Assembly (NCBI GenBank): GCA_051002235.1
Contig: JBPCMN010000039.1
Location: forward strand, 1 to 35,109
Origin: JBPCMN01 sp013695115
GTDB taxonomy: Bacteria; Actinomycetota; Acidimicrobiia; IMCC26256; JACDBD01
Length of the DNA stretch: 35,109 bases
Direction of reading: 5' to 3'
Under the pieces are notes generated by a model, which was not told the origin of the DNA, searched no databases, and worked only from the letters and a program-made list of their open reading frames with translations. How positions within the stretch are numbered: position 1 is the stretch's first letter; each line of letters opens with the position of its first letter. Made by a program: the position numbers and the translations under genes. Positions 15,975 through 23,349 of the stretch are shown piece after piece.

Positions 15975-16774
15975 GATCGGTTCCGGCGCTGCCGCGCCGC
16001 CTCGAAGCACAGCACGGTGCCGGCCATGGCGACGTTGAGGGAGTCGACCGCGGGCCCGCTGACGGGGATGGTCACCTCGGCGTCGAGGTGCTCGCTCAGG
16101 TCGGGGGCGAGGCCCCGGGCCTCGTTGCCCAGCACCAGCGCGATCGGGCCGGTGAGGTCGAGCTGGTCGGGAGCGTCGCCGCCGGCGGCCGCGGTGCCGA
16201 TGCGTCGTCGTCCCCGCGCGCCCAGCGCGGCGAGCACCTCCACCGGGTCGTCACCCTCCGCGATCGCCAGCCCGAAGATGGCACCGGCCGACGAGCGCAC
16301 CACCTTCGGGCTGTGCAGGTCAACCGAATTGCCGCAGCACACTACCGCCGCCGCCCCGGAAGCCTCGGCGCTCCGAATCAGGGTGCCGGCGTTGCCGGGG
16401 TCCTGCACCGACACCAGCACGAGCACCACGCCGTCATGGGGTAGTCGGTCGAGCGGCTGCGCCACGCGCGACGCGACCGCCAGGATCGGCTGCGGGGTGA
16501 CGGTGGCGCTGATCCGCTCGAGCACGCCCTCCTTGAGCTGCACCGTGGCGATCCCGGCAGCGCGCACCCGCTCGAGGAGCGGCGCGAACGCCCGGTCGGC
16601 CCCGGGCGCCACGTACACGGTCTCGGGAGAGACGTCGCGGTCGAGGGCGGCGTCGACCACGCGCGGCCCCTCCAACACGAACGCGCCTTGCTCCCGCCGG
16701 GCTCCGGGGTCGCGTACGAGCGCCCGCAGTCGCTTGACCTCGTGATGGCGGGGGCCGAGCGGGTCGATCGCTAG
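15971..16774 (-). CDS. rRNA 2'-O-methyltransferase, SpoU/TrmH family
   Basis: SAM-dependent RNA ribose methylase with the SPOUT knot fold. An N-terminal substrate-binding domain is followed by the catalytic part: SVQDPGNAGTLIRSAEASG (motif 1), IALVLGNEARGL (motif 2), IPVSGPAVDSLNVAMAGTVLCFEAAR (motif 3). It stands where mycobacteria carry tsnR, between rplT and pheS. The start is a problem. The first in-frame ATG/GTG/TTG is GTG at 16676-16678, yet HHEVKRLRALVRDPGARREQ upstream of it is typical family N-terminus. The coordinates given begin at CTA (16772-16774), which overlaps the rplT stop as CTAG; ATC at 16766-16768 or CTG at 16727-16729 are alternatives. Function is sure, start is not. Confidence 0.85.
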   Translation of the reverse strand, partial: LAIDPLGPRHHEVKRLRALVRDPGARREQGAFVLEGPRVVDAALDRDVSPETVYVAPGADRAFAPLLERVRAAGIATVQLKEGVLERISATVTPQPILAVASRVAQPLDRLPHDGVVLVLVSVQDPGNAGTLIRSAEASGAAAVVCCGNSVDLHSPKVVRSSAGAIFGLAIAEGDDPVEVLAALGARGRRRIGTAAAGGDAPDQLDLTGPIALVLGNEARGLAPDLSEHLDAEVTIPVSGPAVDSLNVAMAGTVLCFEAARQRRNRS

Positions 16775-17133
16775 GCCGCTTCGAGCGCCTGGCGCGCCGC
16801 GGTCACCAACGCGCCGAAGGCGGCCGAATCGTGGACCGCGAGGTCGGCGAGGATCTTCCGGTCGACCTCGATGTCGGCGGCCTTCAGGCCGGCGACGAAC
16901 CGCGAGTACGAGATGTCGTGCTGGCGGCAGGCGGCGTTGATCCGAACGATCCAGAGACGGCGGAACTCGCCCTTGCGCGCCCGGCGGTCGCGATATGCGT
17001 ACCGGAGCGACCGCATGACCTGCTCGTTGGCCTTGCGGTAACTGCGGCTCTTGGCGCCCGAGTACCCCGAGGCGGCCTCGAGCACCGCCCGCCGGTGCTT
17101 CTTGCTGGGAACGGACCGCTTGACTCTCGCCAT
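16771..17133 (-). CDS. rplT: 50S ribosomal protein L20
   Basis: 120 residues; binds 23S rRNA early in large-subunit assembly and in many bacteria represses its own operon. MARVKRSVPSKKHRRAVLEAASGYSGAKSRSYRKANEQVM (residues 1-40) is the long basic N-terminal helix; RRARKGEFRRLWIVRINAACR and NDISYSRF-like HDISYSRFVAGLKAADIEVDRK follow. Standard order infC-rpmI-rplT; 28 bases separate it from rpmI, with a GGAGG-like site (CAGGAGGCAGTGAC) before the ATG. Confidence 0.98.
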   Translation of the reverse strand: MARVKRSVPSKKHRRAVLEAASGYSGAKSRSYRKANEQVMRSLRYAYRDRRARKGEFRRLWIVRINAACRQHDISYSRFVAGLKAADIEVDRKILADLAVHDSAAFGALVTAARQALEAA

Positions 17134-17161
17134 GTCACTGCCTCCTGCGCGACCCGGAACG

Positions 17162-17359
17162 TCACGAACGGCCGAGCATGCGCTCGACGTGCTTGCGGTC
17201 GCCGCCGGTCACCTCGGCACCCCGGCCGAGGCGGCGCGTCCGCCTGCTGGACTTCTTCTCGAGCAGGTGCGAGCGGAAGGCCTTGCGCCGGCGGATCTTG
17301 CCGCTGCCGGTGACCTTGAACCGCTTCGCCGCCCCTCGGTGCGTCTTCATCTTCGGCAT
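17162..17359 (-). CDS. rpmI: 50S ribosomal protein L35
   Basis: 65 residues, MPKMKTHRGAAKRFKVTGSG at the N-terminus and the basic KIRRRKAFRSHLLEKKSSRRTRRL core typical of L35 (residues 21-42). The ATG is one base downstream of the infC stop. A longer open frame exists upstream but lies within infC and is not family-like. Confidence 0.98.
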   Translation of the reverse strand: MPKMKTHRGAAKRFKVTGSGKIRRRKAFRSHLLEKKSSRRTRRLGRGAEVTGGDRKHVERMLGRS

Positions 17360-17360
17360 G

Positions 17361-17972
17361 TCACTGCGCTCCTGCGTTCGTTCCGTCTTCGCCCGTCTCG
17401 CCGTTGCCACCCGCCGCCGACGCCCCCGCCGTCGACGCCTTGGCGCGGGCCTTGGGCTTCTTGATCGGGTGCAACACCATCGTCATGTTCCGGCCGTCCT
17501 GACGAGGCGCCGCCTCGACGATCGCATCGTCGGCCACCTGCTCGGCGATCCGGTCCAGGATCTTCCGGCCCAGCTCGGGATGGAAGATCTCCCGCCCCCG
17601 GAACATGATCGTCAACTTGACCTTCGCGCCCTCCTCGAGGAAGCGCTTCACGTGCTTCATCTTGGTCGTGTAGTCGTGGGCGTCGATCTTGGGCCGGAAC
17701 TTCATCTCCTTGATCACGACGTTGGTGGCCTTCTTGCGCGACTCCTTGCGCCGCTGCTCCTGCTCGTAGCGGTACCGCCCGTAGTTCATGATCCGGCACA
17801 CAGGAGGGTTGGCGTTCGCCGCCACCTCGACCAGGTCGTATCCCTCCTCCCGGGCGATGGCCAGCGCTTCGGGCAGTGCCTTCACACCGAGTTGCTCGCC
17901 CTCGGGGCCGATGAGGAGAACCTCGCGCGCACGGATGCGGTCGTTGATCCGTGCGTCGTCGTCTGTGGCTAT
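17361..17972 (-). CDS. infC: Translation initiation factor IF-3, probable AUA start
   Basis: Binds the 30S subunit, keeps subunits apart and checks the start codon-anticodon match. 203 residues: N-domain ARINDRIRAREVLLIGPEGE, linker with basic RRKESRKKATNVVIKEMKFRPKI (residues about 78-100), C-domain VKLTIMFRGREIFHPELG and QDGRNMTMVLHP, then a low-complexity tail. The family N-terminus RINDR has no ATG, GTG or TTG in front of it in frame; ATA at 17970-17972 (ATA-GCC-ACA-GAC) lines up with the Ile that begins other actinobacterial IF-3s. IF-3 discriminates against AUU/AUC/AUA starts, and E. coli infC uses AUU for autoregulation, so AUA here fits the same feedback. The first canonical start in frame would remove the N-domain. 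Confidence 0.93.
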   Translation of the reverse strand: MATDDDARINDRIRAREVLLIGPEGEQLGVKALPEALAIAREEGYDLVEVAANANPPVCRIMNYGRYRYEQEQRRKESRKKATNVVIKEMKFRPKIDAHDYTTKMKHVKRFLEEGAKVKLTIMFRGREIFHPELGRKILDRIAEQVADDAIVEAAPRQDGRNMTMVLHPIKKPKARAKASTAGASAAGGNGETGEDGTNAGAQ

Positions 17973-18171
17973 GTGATCACCCGTTCTTCCGGGACGGCCT
18001 GTTCCTAGACGCGAGAATGGCGGACCGGGAAGTCCGCCATCTGCCGATCCGGGGAGGACCGGGACAACGAACCCGGCTCGGCGCTACCGGCCGGGTGGGG
18101 CCGGGTGCCGCCCCGGAGGATGGCGTCCGTCCCACTTCCCATCTCGATTGTCGAAAGGCCAGGATACCAGT
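17973..18171 (-). promoter_or_regulatory. infC 5' leader with strong hairpin and candidate promoter
   Basis: 199 bases between infC and the divergent DUF1844 gene. On the minus strand a TATCCT -10 candidate lies at 18162-18167, implying a leader of about 180 nt. A perfect 9-bp hairpin, ATGGCGGAC-TTCCCG-GTCCGCCAT, occupies 18017-18040, about 45 nt before the AUA start, with a weaker CCCG-GAAGAA-CGGG element after it. No U-run follows, so it is not an ordinary terminator. L20 or IF-3 feedback acts through structured leaders in other bacteria; I do not recognise a named RNA family here. Confidence 0.45.
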
Positions 18172-18669
18172 GTGAGCACGATCTGGACACCGTCGGGGGA
18201 GCACGAGCCGGGGGAGGCGAGCGGCCCGGAAGGGCGTCGGCCGGCCAGCCCTGTCGAGGATGGCCCTGTCGAGGATGGCCCGGCCGACGAGGCGAGCCGA
18301 CCAATGGAGGAGGCCCCCGGCACCCCCGGTCCGGTCGGACCGGCAGGCCAGCCCTCGCCCGACCCGGAGCTCGAGGCGGAGCTCCGTCGCCTGCGGGAGG
18401 AGCTGGCAGCCACGCCCGTCGCCGATATCGTGGCCAACCACGCGGTCGGGCTGTGGCAGCTGGCGATCGTGCACCTCGCGCCCGAGGGCGACACCCCTCC
18501 CCACCTGGAGGAGGCCCGGTTTGCCATCGACGCGATGGCGACGCTGGTCGAGGGCCTCGCCGATCGGCTCGGTGACCACGAGATGCCGTTGCGCGACGCC
18601 CTCGCCCAGCTGCGGCTGGTCTTCGTGCAGGTGAGCGGGGGCAAGGCCCCGGACACCGAGGCCGAGTAG
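18172..18669 (+). CDS. DUF1844-like protein
   Basis: 165 residues from GTG at 18172, which has AGGA seven bases upstream; a TTG at 18148 is a weaker alternative. The first half is acidic, Pro/Gly/Glu-rich and probably disordered, including a duplicated PVEDG. The second half, VADIVANHAVGLWQLAIVHL, followed by PPHLEEARFAIDAMATLVEGLADRL and LRDALAQLRLVFVQVSG, is an all-helical domain that resembles DUF1844. Proteins of this type are often found next to infC in actinobacteria. No function is known. It is followed after three bases by the GH15 gene, so the two are probably co-transcribed. Confidence 0.75.
   Translation: MSTIWTPSGEHEPGEASGPEGRRPASPVEDGPVEDGPADEASRPMEEAPGTPGPVGPAGQPSPDPELEAELRRLREELAATPVADIVANHAVGLWQLAIVHLAPEGDTPPHLEEARFAIDAMATLVEGLADRLGDHEMPLRDALAQLRLVFVQVSGGKAPDTEAE
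18251..18280 (+). repeat. Perfect 15-bp tandem duplication inside the DUF1844-like gene
   Basis: CTGTCGAGGATGGCC occurs twice head to tail (18251-18265, 18266-18280). It duplicates five residues (PVEDG) in the disordered N-terminal half without breaking the frame, which suggests a recent slippage event. Confidence 0.85.
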
Positions 18670-18672
18670 CTC

Positions 18673-20484
18673 TTGCCGAGTCTCATCGAGCAGTACGCGA
18701 TCGTCGGCGACACTCAGACGGCCGCGCTGATCGCCGACGACGGCTCGATCGACTGGCTGTGCACCCCCCGGTTCGACTCCGGCGCGTGCTTCGCCGCCCT
18801 GCTCGGAACCGAGCAGAACGGGCGCTGGCTGCTGGCCCCGGCCGCGGGCGGGCGGGCGGTGCGGAGGGCGTACCGGCCGGGCACGCTCGTCCTCGAAACC
18901 GAGTTCGAGACCGACGAAGGTGCCGTCAAGGTCATCGACTTCATGCCCATCCGGGGCAAGAGCGTCGATCTGGTCCGCATCGTCGAGGGCGTGCGGGGCC
19001 GGGTGCCGATGCGGATGGAACTGATCATCCGGTTCGACTACGGCTCGATCGTGCCCTGGGTCCGCGGCGTCGACGACACGCTGCGCGCGGTCGCCGGTCC
19101 CGACGCGCTCGTGCTCCGCACGCCCGTGGCCACGCGAGGTCAGGACCTCACCACCCAGGCCGAGTTCACCGTCTCCGAAGGCGACTCCGTCCCGTTCGTG
19201 CTGGCGTGGTTCCCATCGCACGAGGAACCGCCGAAGGAGCTCGACGCGGCACGGGCGCTCTCCCGTACGACCACCTGGTGGAAGCGGTGGTCGGCCCGGA
19301 CCACCTACGAGGGAGACTGGGCCGAGGCCGTCAACCGCTCCGTGATCACGCTCAAGGCGCTCACCTACGCCCCCACCGGCGGGATCGTCGCCGCGCCCAC
19401 GACCTCCCTCCCCGAATGGCCGGGGAGCGTGCGCAACTGGGACTACCGCTTCTGCTGGCTGCGCGACGCGACCTTCACGCTCTACGCGCTGATGAGCGCG
19501 GGATACGTCGACGAGGCCAGGGCATGGCGCGAATGGCTGCTGCGGGCGGTCGCGGGCGTCCCCGCCGAGCTCCAGATCATGTACGGCCCCGCCGGCGAGC
19601 ACCGGCTCACGGAGCTCGAGCTCGACTGGCTCACCGGCTACGAGCAGTCGACGCCGGTGCGCATCGGCAACGCCGCGTCCGATCAGTTCCAGCTCGACGT
19701 CTACGGCGAGGTCGCCGACGCCATGTTCCAGACCCGCGCCGCCGGAGTCGGCGGCGACGGCAGCAGCTGGGAGATGTACAAAGCCGTGCTCGAGTTCCTC
19801 GAGGACGCCTGGCGCCAGCCCGACGAAGGCATCTGGGAGGTCCGCGGGGCCCGTCAGCACTTCACCCACTCGAAGATGATGGCGTGGGTGGCGTTCGATC
19901 GGGCGGTCAAGGTGGTCGAGGAGTTCGGGTACGACGGCACCGAAACCTGGAAAGCGTCCCGTGACGAGATCCACGCCGAGGTATGCGCCCGGGGCTACGA
20001 CACCGACCGGGGAGCCTTCGTGCAAGCCTACGACTCCCAGCTCCTGGACGCGAGCCTGCTGATGATGCCGCTGGTCGGCTTTCTCCCCGCCACCGACGAG
20101 CGGGTCCGCAACACCGTCGCCGCGGTCCAGCGCGAGCTCACGGTCGACGGGTTCGTCATGCGCTACGCGACCGACCACGTCGAGGACGGACTGCCCCCCG
20201 GCGAGGGCGTGTTCCTTCCGTGCTCGTTCTGGCTCGCCGACAATCTCGCCCTCATGGGCCAGACCGGCGAGGCGCGCGCCCTGTTCGAGCGATTGGTCGG
20301 CCTGGCGAACGACGTCGGGCTGCTCTCCGAGGAGTTTGACCCGAAGGCGAAGCGGTTCCTGGGGAACTTCCCGCAGGCGTTCACCCACGTTGCGCTGGTC
20401 AACACCGCCTGCAACCTGTCGGGCGATGCCCGCAGCCCGGCGCGGAGTCGGGCCCACCGGCATACCGCGCCGACACCGCGTTAG
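18673..20484 (+). CDS. Glycoside hydrolase family 15 protein (glucoamylase/trehalase type)
   Basis: 603 residues. An N-terminal beta-sandwich (IEQYAIVGDTQTAALIADDG, IDWLCTPRFDS) is followed by an (alpha/alpha)6 barrel: RNWDYRFCWLRDATFTLYAL near 254-272, GYEQSTPVRIGNAASDQFQLDVYGE near 319-343, EGIWEVRGARQHFTHSKMMAW with one probable catalytic Glu near 387, and GLLSEEFDP with the second near 553. Actinobacterial members of this GH15 group include alpha,alpha-trehalases, so trehalose is a reasonable but unproven substrate. No signal peptide; cytoplasmic. The start is TTG at 18673, three bases after the preceding stop, giving the conserved IEQYAIVGDTQT close to the N-terminus. Its TAG overlaps the convergent gene's TAA. 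Confidence 0.88.
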   Translation: MPSLIEQYAIVGDTQTAALIADDGSIDWLCTPRFDSGACFAALLGTEQNGRWLLAPAAGGRAVRRAYRPGTLVLETEFETDEGAVKVIDFMPIRGKSVDLVRIVEGVRGRVPMRMELIIRFDYGSIVPWVRGVDDTLRAVAGPDALVLRTPVATRGQDLTTQAEFTVSEGDSVPFVLAWFPSHEEPPKELDAARALSRTTTWWKRWSARTTYEGDWAEAVNRSVITLKALTYAPTGGIVAAPTTSLPEWPGSVRNWDYRFCWLRDATFTLYALMSAGYVDEARAWREWLLRAVAGVPAELQIMYGPAGEHRLTELELDWLTGYEQSTPVRIGNAASDQFQLDVYGEVADAMFQTRAAGVGGDGSSWEMYKAVLEFLEDAWRQPDEGIWEVRGARQHFTHSKMMAWVAFDRAVKVVEEFGYDGTETWKASRDEIHAEVCARGYDTDRGAFVQAYDSQLLDASLLMMPLVGFLPATDERVRNTVAAVQRELTVDGFVMRYATDHVEDGLPPGEGVFLPCSFWLADNLALMGQTGEARALFERLVGLANDVGLLSEEFDPKAKRFLGNFPQAFTHVALVNTACNLSGDARSPARSRAHRHTAPTPR

Positions 20485-20675
20485 CGCCGCTCCACGTCAG
20501 CCGCCTGCCAGCGCCCGCCCGCGCCGGGCGCGACCGTGAACTCCACCTCGGCGTCCACCGCGATGGACCGGGTGCCGTCGGCGATGGCGGTGCAGTGGAA
20601 CGGATAGCGCTCGCCGTCGCTCTCGATCTCGCCCAGCCCGCGGCCCTCGTCGAACGCGACGACCCGTCCCGTCAA
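20481..20675 (-). CDS. Small cold-shock-domain-like protein
   Basis: 64 residues, one OB-fold-like domain: GRVVAFDEGRGLGEIESDGE, then YPFHCTAIADGTRSIAVDAEVEFTV and GGRWQAADV. It follows the cold-shock pattern (FD..RGLG.I, FHCTAI, V.F.V) but lacks the full aromatic RNP1/RNP2 set, like a group of short CSD-like proteins in actinobacteria. Nucleic-acid binding is likely but not shown. The TTG start overlaps the hisG stop (TTGA), so it is the last gene of the rib-his unit. Its stop overlaps the convergent GH15 stop within TTAG. Confidence 0.75.
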   Translation of the reverse strand: MTGRVVAFDEGRGLGEIESDGERYPFHCTAIADGTRSIAVDAEVEFTVAPGAGGRWQAADVERR

Positions 20676-21547
20676 TGCACGATCTTGGCGATCGGCAGCT
20701 CGATGATGTCGGTCGCGCCCCGCTCCTTGAGCGCGGGGATGAGTGTGTTGATCTCGCTCTTGGCGACCACGGTCTCGACCGCGTAGGCGTCGTCGCCGAA
20801 CAGCTTCGACACGGTCGGCGACTTGAGCGCCGGCAGCAGCTGGATCACCTCGTCGAGGCGGGCCTCGTCCACGTTGAGCTTCACCAGCACCCGCCCCCGC
20901 GCCTCGAGCGAACCCGAGAGCAGGGTCTGGACCTGCTCCATCGCCTTGCGCTTGGCCGGGTCACCGTAAGCCGTCGGATTGGCGATGAGCTCGGTGTACG
21001 ACACGAGGATCGTGTCGAGGATCTTCAGGCCGGCGGCCCGCAGCGCCCGGCCCGTCTCGGTGATCTCGACCACCGCGTCGGCGATCTCGGGCACCTTGGC
21101 CTCGGTGGCGCCGTAGGAGAGCGAGATGTGGGCGTCGACGTCGTGCTTCTGGAGGAAGCGCCGGGTCAGCTCGGGGTACTCGGTGTGCACCCGCACGCCG
21201 GGAGGCAGATCGGCGACGCCGGTCGCGGGTGCGTCCTCGGCCACTGCCAGCACGACCTGGATCGGACGGGCGGTCGCCTTCGAGTAGTGCAACTCGGTCA
21301 GGGTCACGACGTCGGCGCCGGTCTCCTCGATCCAGTCCCGGCCGGTGATGCCGACGTCGAACGTTCCCTCGGCGACGTAGCGGGGGATCTCCTGGGGGCG
21401 CAGGATCCGGACGTCGTCGATGCGGGGATCGTCGATGGTGGCGCGGTAGTCGACGTCGGATCCGCGGACGACGCCCAGGTCGGCGTCGTCGAACAGTTGC
21501 AGGGTCGCCGCTTCCAGCGAGCCCTTCGGCAGCACCAGCCGAAGCAC
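20672..21547 (-). CDS. hisG: ATP phosphoribosyltransferase, long form
   Basis: First enzyme of histidine synthesis: joins ATP and PRPP. 291 residues, the long (HisGL) type with its own C-terminal regulatory ACT-like domain (about 215-291), so no HisZ is needed. LVLPKGSLEAATLQLFDDA, FDVGITGRDWIEETGADV, and EITETGRALRAAGLKILDTI mark the catalytic lobes. GTG at 21545-21547 shares a base with the ribH stop (TAGTG), with a G-rich stretch ahead as ribosome site. The frame is also open upstream through the repeat at 21581-21630. Finding hisG at the end of a riboflavin operon is unusual; hisE is not in the window. Confidence 0.95.
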   Translation of the reverse strand: MLRLVLPKGSLEAATLQLFDDADLGVVRGSDVDYRATIDDPRIDDVRILRPQEIPRYVAEGTFDVGITGRDWIEETGADVVTLTELHYSKATARPIQVVLAVAEDAPATGVADLPPGVRVHTEYPELTRRFLQKHDVDAHISLSYGATEAKVPEIADAVVEITETGRALRAAGLKILDTILVSYTELIANPTAYGDPAKRKAMEQVQTLLSGSLEARGRVLVKLNVDEARLDEVIQLLPALKSPTVSKLFGDDAYAVETVVAKSEINTLIPALKERGATDIIELPIAKIVH

Positions 21548-22110
21548 TAATCCCCCGCTCTGAAGGGCCGCTCGGGCCCCGGCTCGCTGCGGCGCAGGAT
21601 ACCTGCGCCGCGGTCGCTCGCCTCGGCGTCCTCCGGCTTTGGGAGTTGGCGCAGCAGGTCGACCATCTCGACGGCCGTCAGCGCGGCCTCGCGACCCTTG
21701 TTGCCCTCGCTGCCGCCGGCGCGGTCCATGGCCTGGTCGAGGTCGTCGGTGGTCAGGACGCCGAAGGTGACAGGAACGCCGGTGTCGAGGGCGGCACGGC
21801 TCACGCCGGCGGCGCACTCCCCCGCCACGTAGTCGAAGTGGGGCGTCCTACCCCGGATGACCGCACCCACGCAGATCACCGCGTCGACCTCGCCCGACGC
21901 GGCCAGTCGCTGCGCAACCAGCGGGATCTCGAACGCCCCCGGCACCCAGGCGACACGCACGTCGGCGGAGTCGAGACCGTGCTCCCGCAACGCTTCCAGG
22001 GCGCCCTCGAGGAGCGGCGTGGTCACGTTCTCGTTGAACCGCCCCGCGACCACCGCCAGTCGCATGCCGGCGGCATCCAGCTTCCCTTCGTCCTGCGAGT
22101 AGGTACCCAT
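21547..22110 (-). CDS. ribH: 6,7-dimethyl-8-ribityllumazine synthase with repeat-derived C-terminus
   Basis: Condenses the ribitylamino-uracil with dihydroxybutanone phosphate to lumazine; forms pentamers or 60-mers. 187 residues. VVAGRFNENVT, WVPGAFEIPL, CVGAVIRGRTPHFDYV (catalytic His) and GSEGNKGREAA are all present. The family normally ends around EMVDLLRQL; here about 30 further residues follow, most of them encoded by repeat copy C. ATG at 22108-22110 is ten bases after the ribBA stop, with a modest ribosome site. Confidence 0.96.
   Translation of the reverse strand: MGTYSQDEGKLDAAGMRLAVVAGRFNENVTTPLLEGALEALREHGLDSADVRVAWVPGAFEIPLVAQRLAASGEVDAVICVGAVIRGRTPHFDYVAGECAAGVSRAALDTGVPVTFGVLTTDDLDQAMDRAGGSEGNKGREAALTAVEMVDLLRQLPKPEDAEASDRGAGILRRSEPGPERPFRAGD
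21581..21630 (-). repeat. Dispersed junction repeat, copy C (subtype 2, intact palindrome)
   Basis: Contains a perfect 10-bp inverted repeat, GCGGCGCAGG (21589-21598) and CCTGCGCCGC (21602-21611), with a three-base loop. It lies inside the ribH 3' end, where it encodes EASDRGAGILRRSEPG. In the hisG frame the same bases read GERPRRRYPAPQRA, matching the mini-ORF peptide of copy E with mostly synonymous changes. Confidence 0.8.
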
Positions 22111-22120
22111 GGCGGCGTGG

Positions 22121-23347
22121 TCAGGTTCTCCCGAGTCCCTGGTCCTCGATGTCGAGCAGGTGCCCGAGCTTCTCCTGCTTCGCCCGCAGGTAGGCGATGT
22201 TCTCCTCGTTGGGGAGGGCGCGCAGGGGGACACGCTCGACGATCTCGAGACCGTAGCCCTCGATGCCTCCGTATTTGGCGGGATTGTTGGTCAGGAGGCG
22301 CATGGTCGTGATGCCGAGGTCGACGAGGATCTGGGATCCGATCCCGTACTCGCGCGAGTCGACGGGGAAGCCGAGCTCGACGTTGGCCTCGACCGTGTCG
22401 CGTCCCTGGTCCTGCAGCGTGTACGCCCGCAGCTTGTGACCGAGGCCGATGCCCCGACCCTCGTGACCGCGCAGGTAGACGACGACGCCCTCGCCCGCGG
22501 TCGCGACCTGCTCGAGGGCGAGGTCGAGCTGGAGGCCGCAGTCGCAGCGCAGCGATCCGAACACGTCGCCGGTGAGGCACTCGGAGTGCACCCGCACCAG
22601 CACGTTCTCCTGGCCCGCGACCTCGCCCCGCACGAACGCCATGTGCTCGGTCCCGTCGAGCAGCGACTGGAACACGTAGGCGGTGAACTCGCCGTGGCGA
22701 GTCGGGATGCGCGCCTCCGAGACTCGGCGGACGAGCTTCTCGCGGTGGCGCCGGTAGCGGATGAGGTCGGCGATCGAGATGAGCTGGAGGTCGTGGCGGG
22801 CAGCGAAGCGCTCGAGCTCGGGCAAGCGCGCCATCGTCCCGTCGTCGTTCACGACCTCGGCCAGGACTCCCGCGGGATAGCAGCCGGCGTCGCGGGCGAG
22901 GTCGACGGTGGCCTCGGTGTGGCCGGCCCGCTTGAGCACGCCCCCTTCCCGGTAGCGCAGGGGGAAGATGTGCCCGGGCCGGGCGAGGTCGTCGGGCTCG
23001 GCGGCAGGGTCGATGAGCGCGTGCACGGTCACGGTGCGGTCGGCGGCCGATATGCCGGTGGTCGTGCCGCGCTTGGCGTCGACCGAGACGGTGAACGCCG
23101 TGCGGTAGGCAGTGGTGTTCTCCGCCACCATCATCGGCAGCTGGAGGTGGTCGAGGCGCTCGCCCTCGAGCGGCATGCAGATCACGCCGCTGGTGTGACG
23201 GATCATGAACGCCATCGCCTCGGGTGTCGCCTTCTCCGCCGCCATGATGAGGTCGCCCTCGTTCTCGCGGTTGGCGTCGTCGACGACGATGACGAGCTCG
23301 CCGCGGGCAATGGCCGCGATCGCGTTCTCGACCTTGGTGAAGGGCAT
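22121..23347 (-). CDS. ribBA: Bifunctional DHBP synthase / GTP cyclohydrolase II
   Basis: Supplies both riboflavin precursors: 3,4-dihydroxy-2-butanone 4-phosphate from ribulose 5-phosphate (N-terminal, about 1-205) and diaminohydroxy-ribosylaminopyrimidinone phosphate from GTP (C-terminal). 408 residues. DHBPS landmarks are DDANRENEGDLIMAAE and HTSGVICMPL, then RPGHIFPLRYREGG and GHTEATVDLA. The cyclohydrolase part shows SECLTGDVFGSLRCDCG with the three zinc Cys and GHEGRGIGLGHKLRAY. The ATG is three bases from the ribE stop. Confidence 0.97.
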   Translation of the reverse strand: MPFTKVENAIAAIARGELVIVVDDANRENEGDLIMAAEKATPEAMAFMIRHTSGVICMPLEGERLDHLQLPMMVAENTTAYRTAFTVSVDAKRGTTTGISAADRTVTVHALIDPAAEPDDLARPGHIFPLRYREGGVLKRAGHTEATVDLARDAGCYPAGVLAEVVNDDGTMARLPELERFAARHDLQLISIADLIRYRRHREKLVRRVSEARIPTRHGEFTAYVFQSLLDGTEHMAFVRGEVAGQENVLVRVHSECLTGDVFGSLRCDCGLQLDLALEQVATAGEGVVVYLRGHEGRGIGLGHKLRAYTLQDQGRDTVEANVELGFPVDSREYGIGSQILVDLGITTMRLLTNNPAKYGGIEGYGLEIVERVPLRALPNEENIAYLRAKQEKLGHLLDIEDQGLGRT

Positions 23348-23349
23348 CG

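Noticed and set aside
17977..20463. 828-codon open frame on the minus strand opposite the GH15 gene
   Set aside because: A GC-bias shadow: its composition is repetitive Arg/Gly/Val/Asp, it shows no domain, and the opposite strand has a clear GH15 protein with family motifs.
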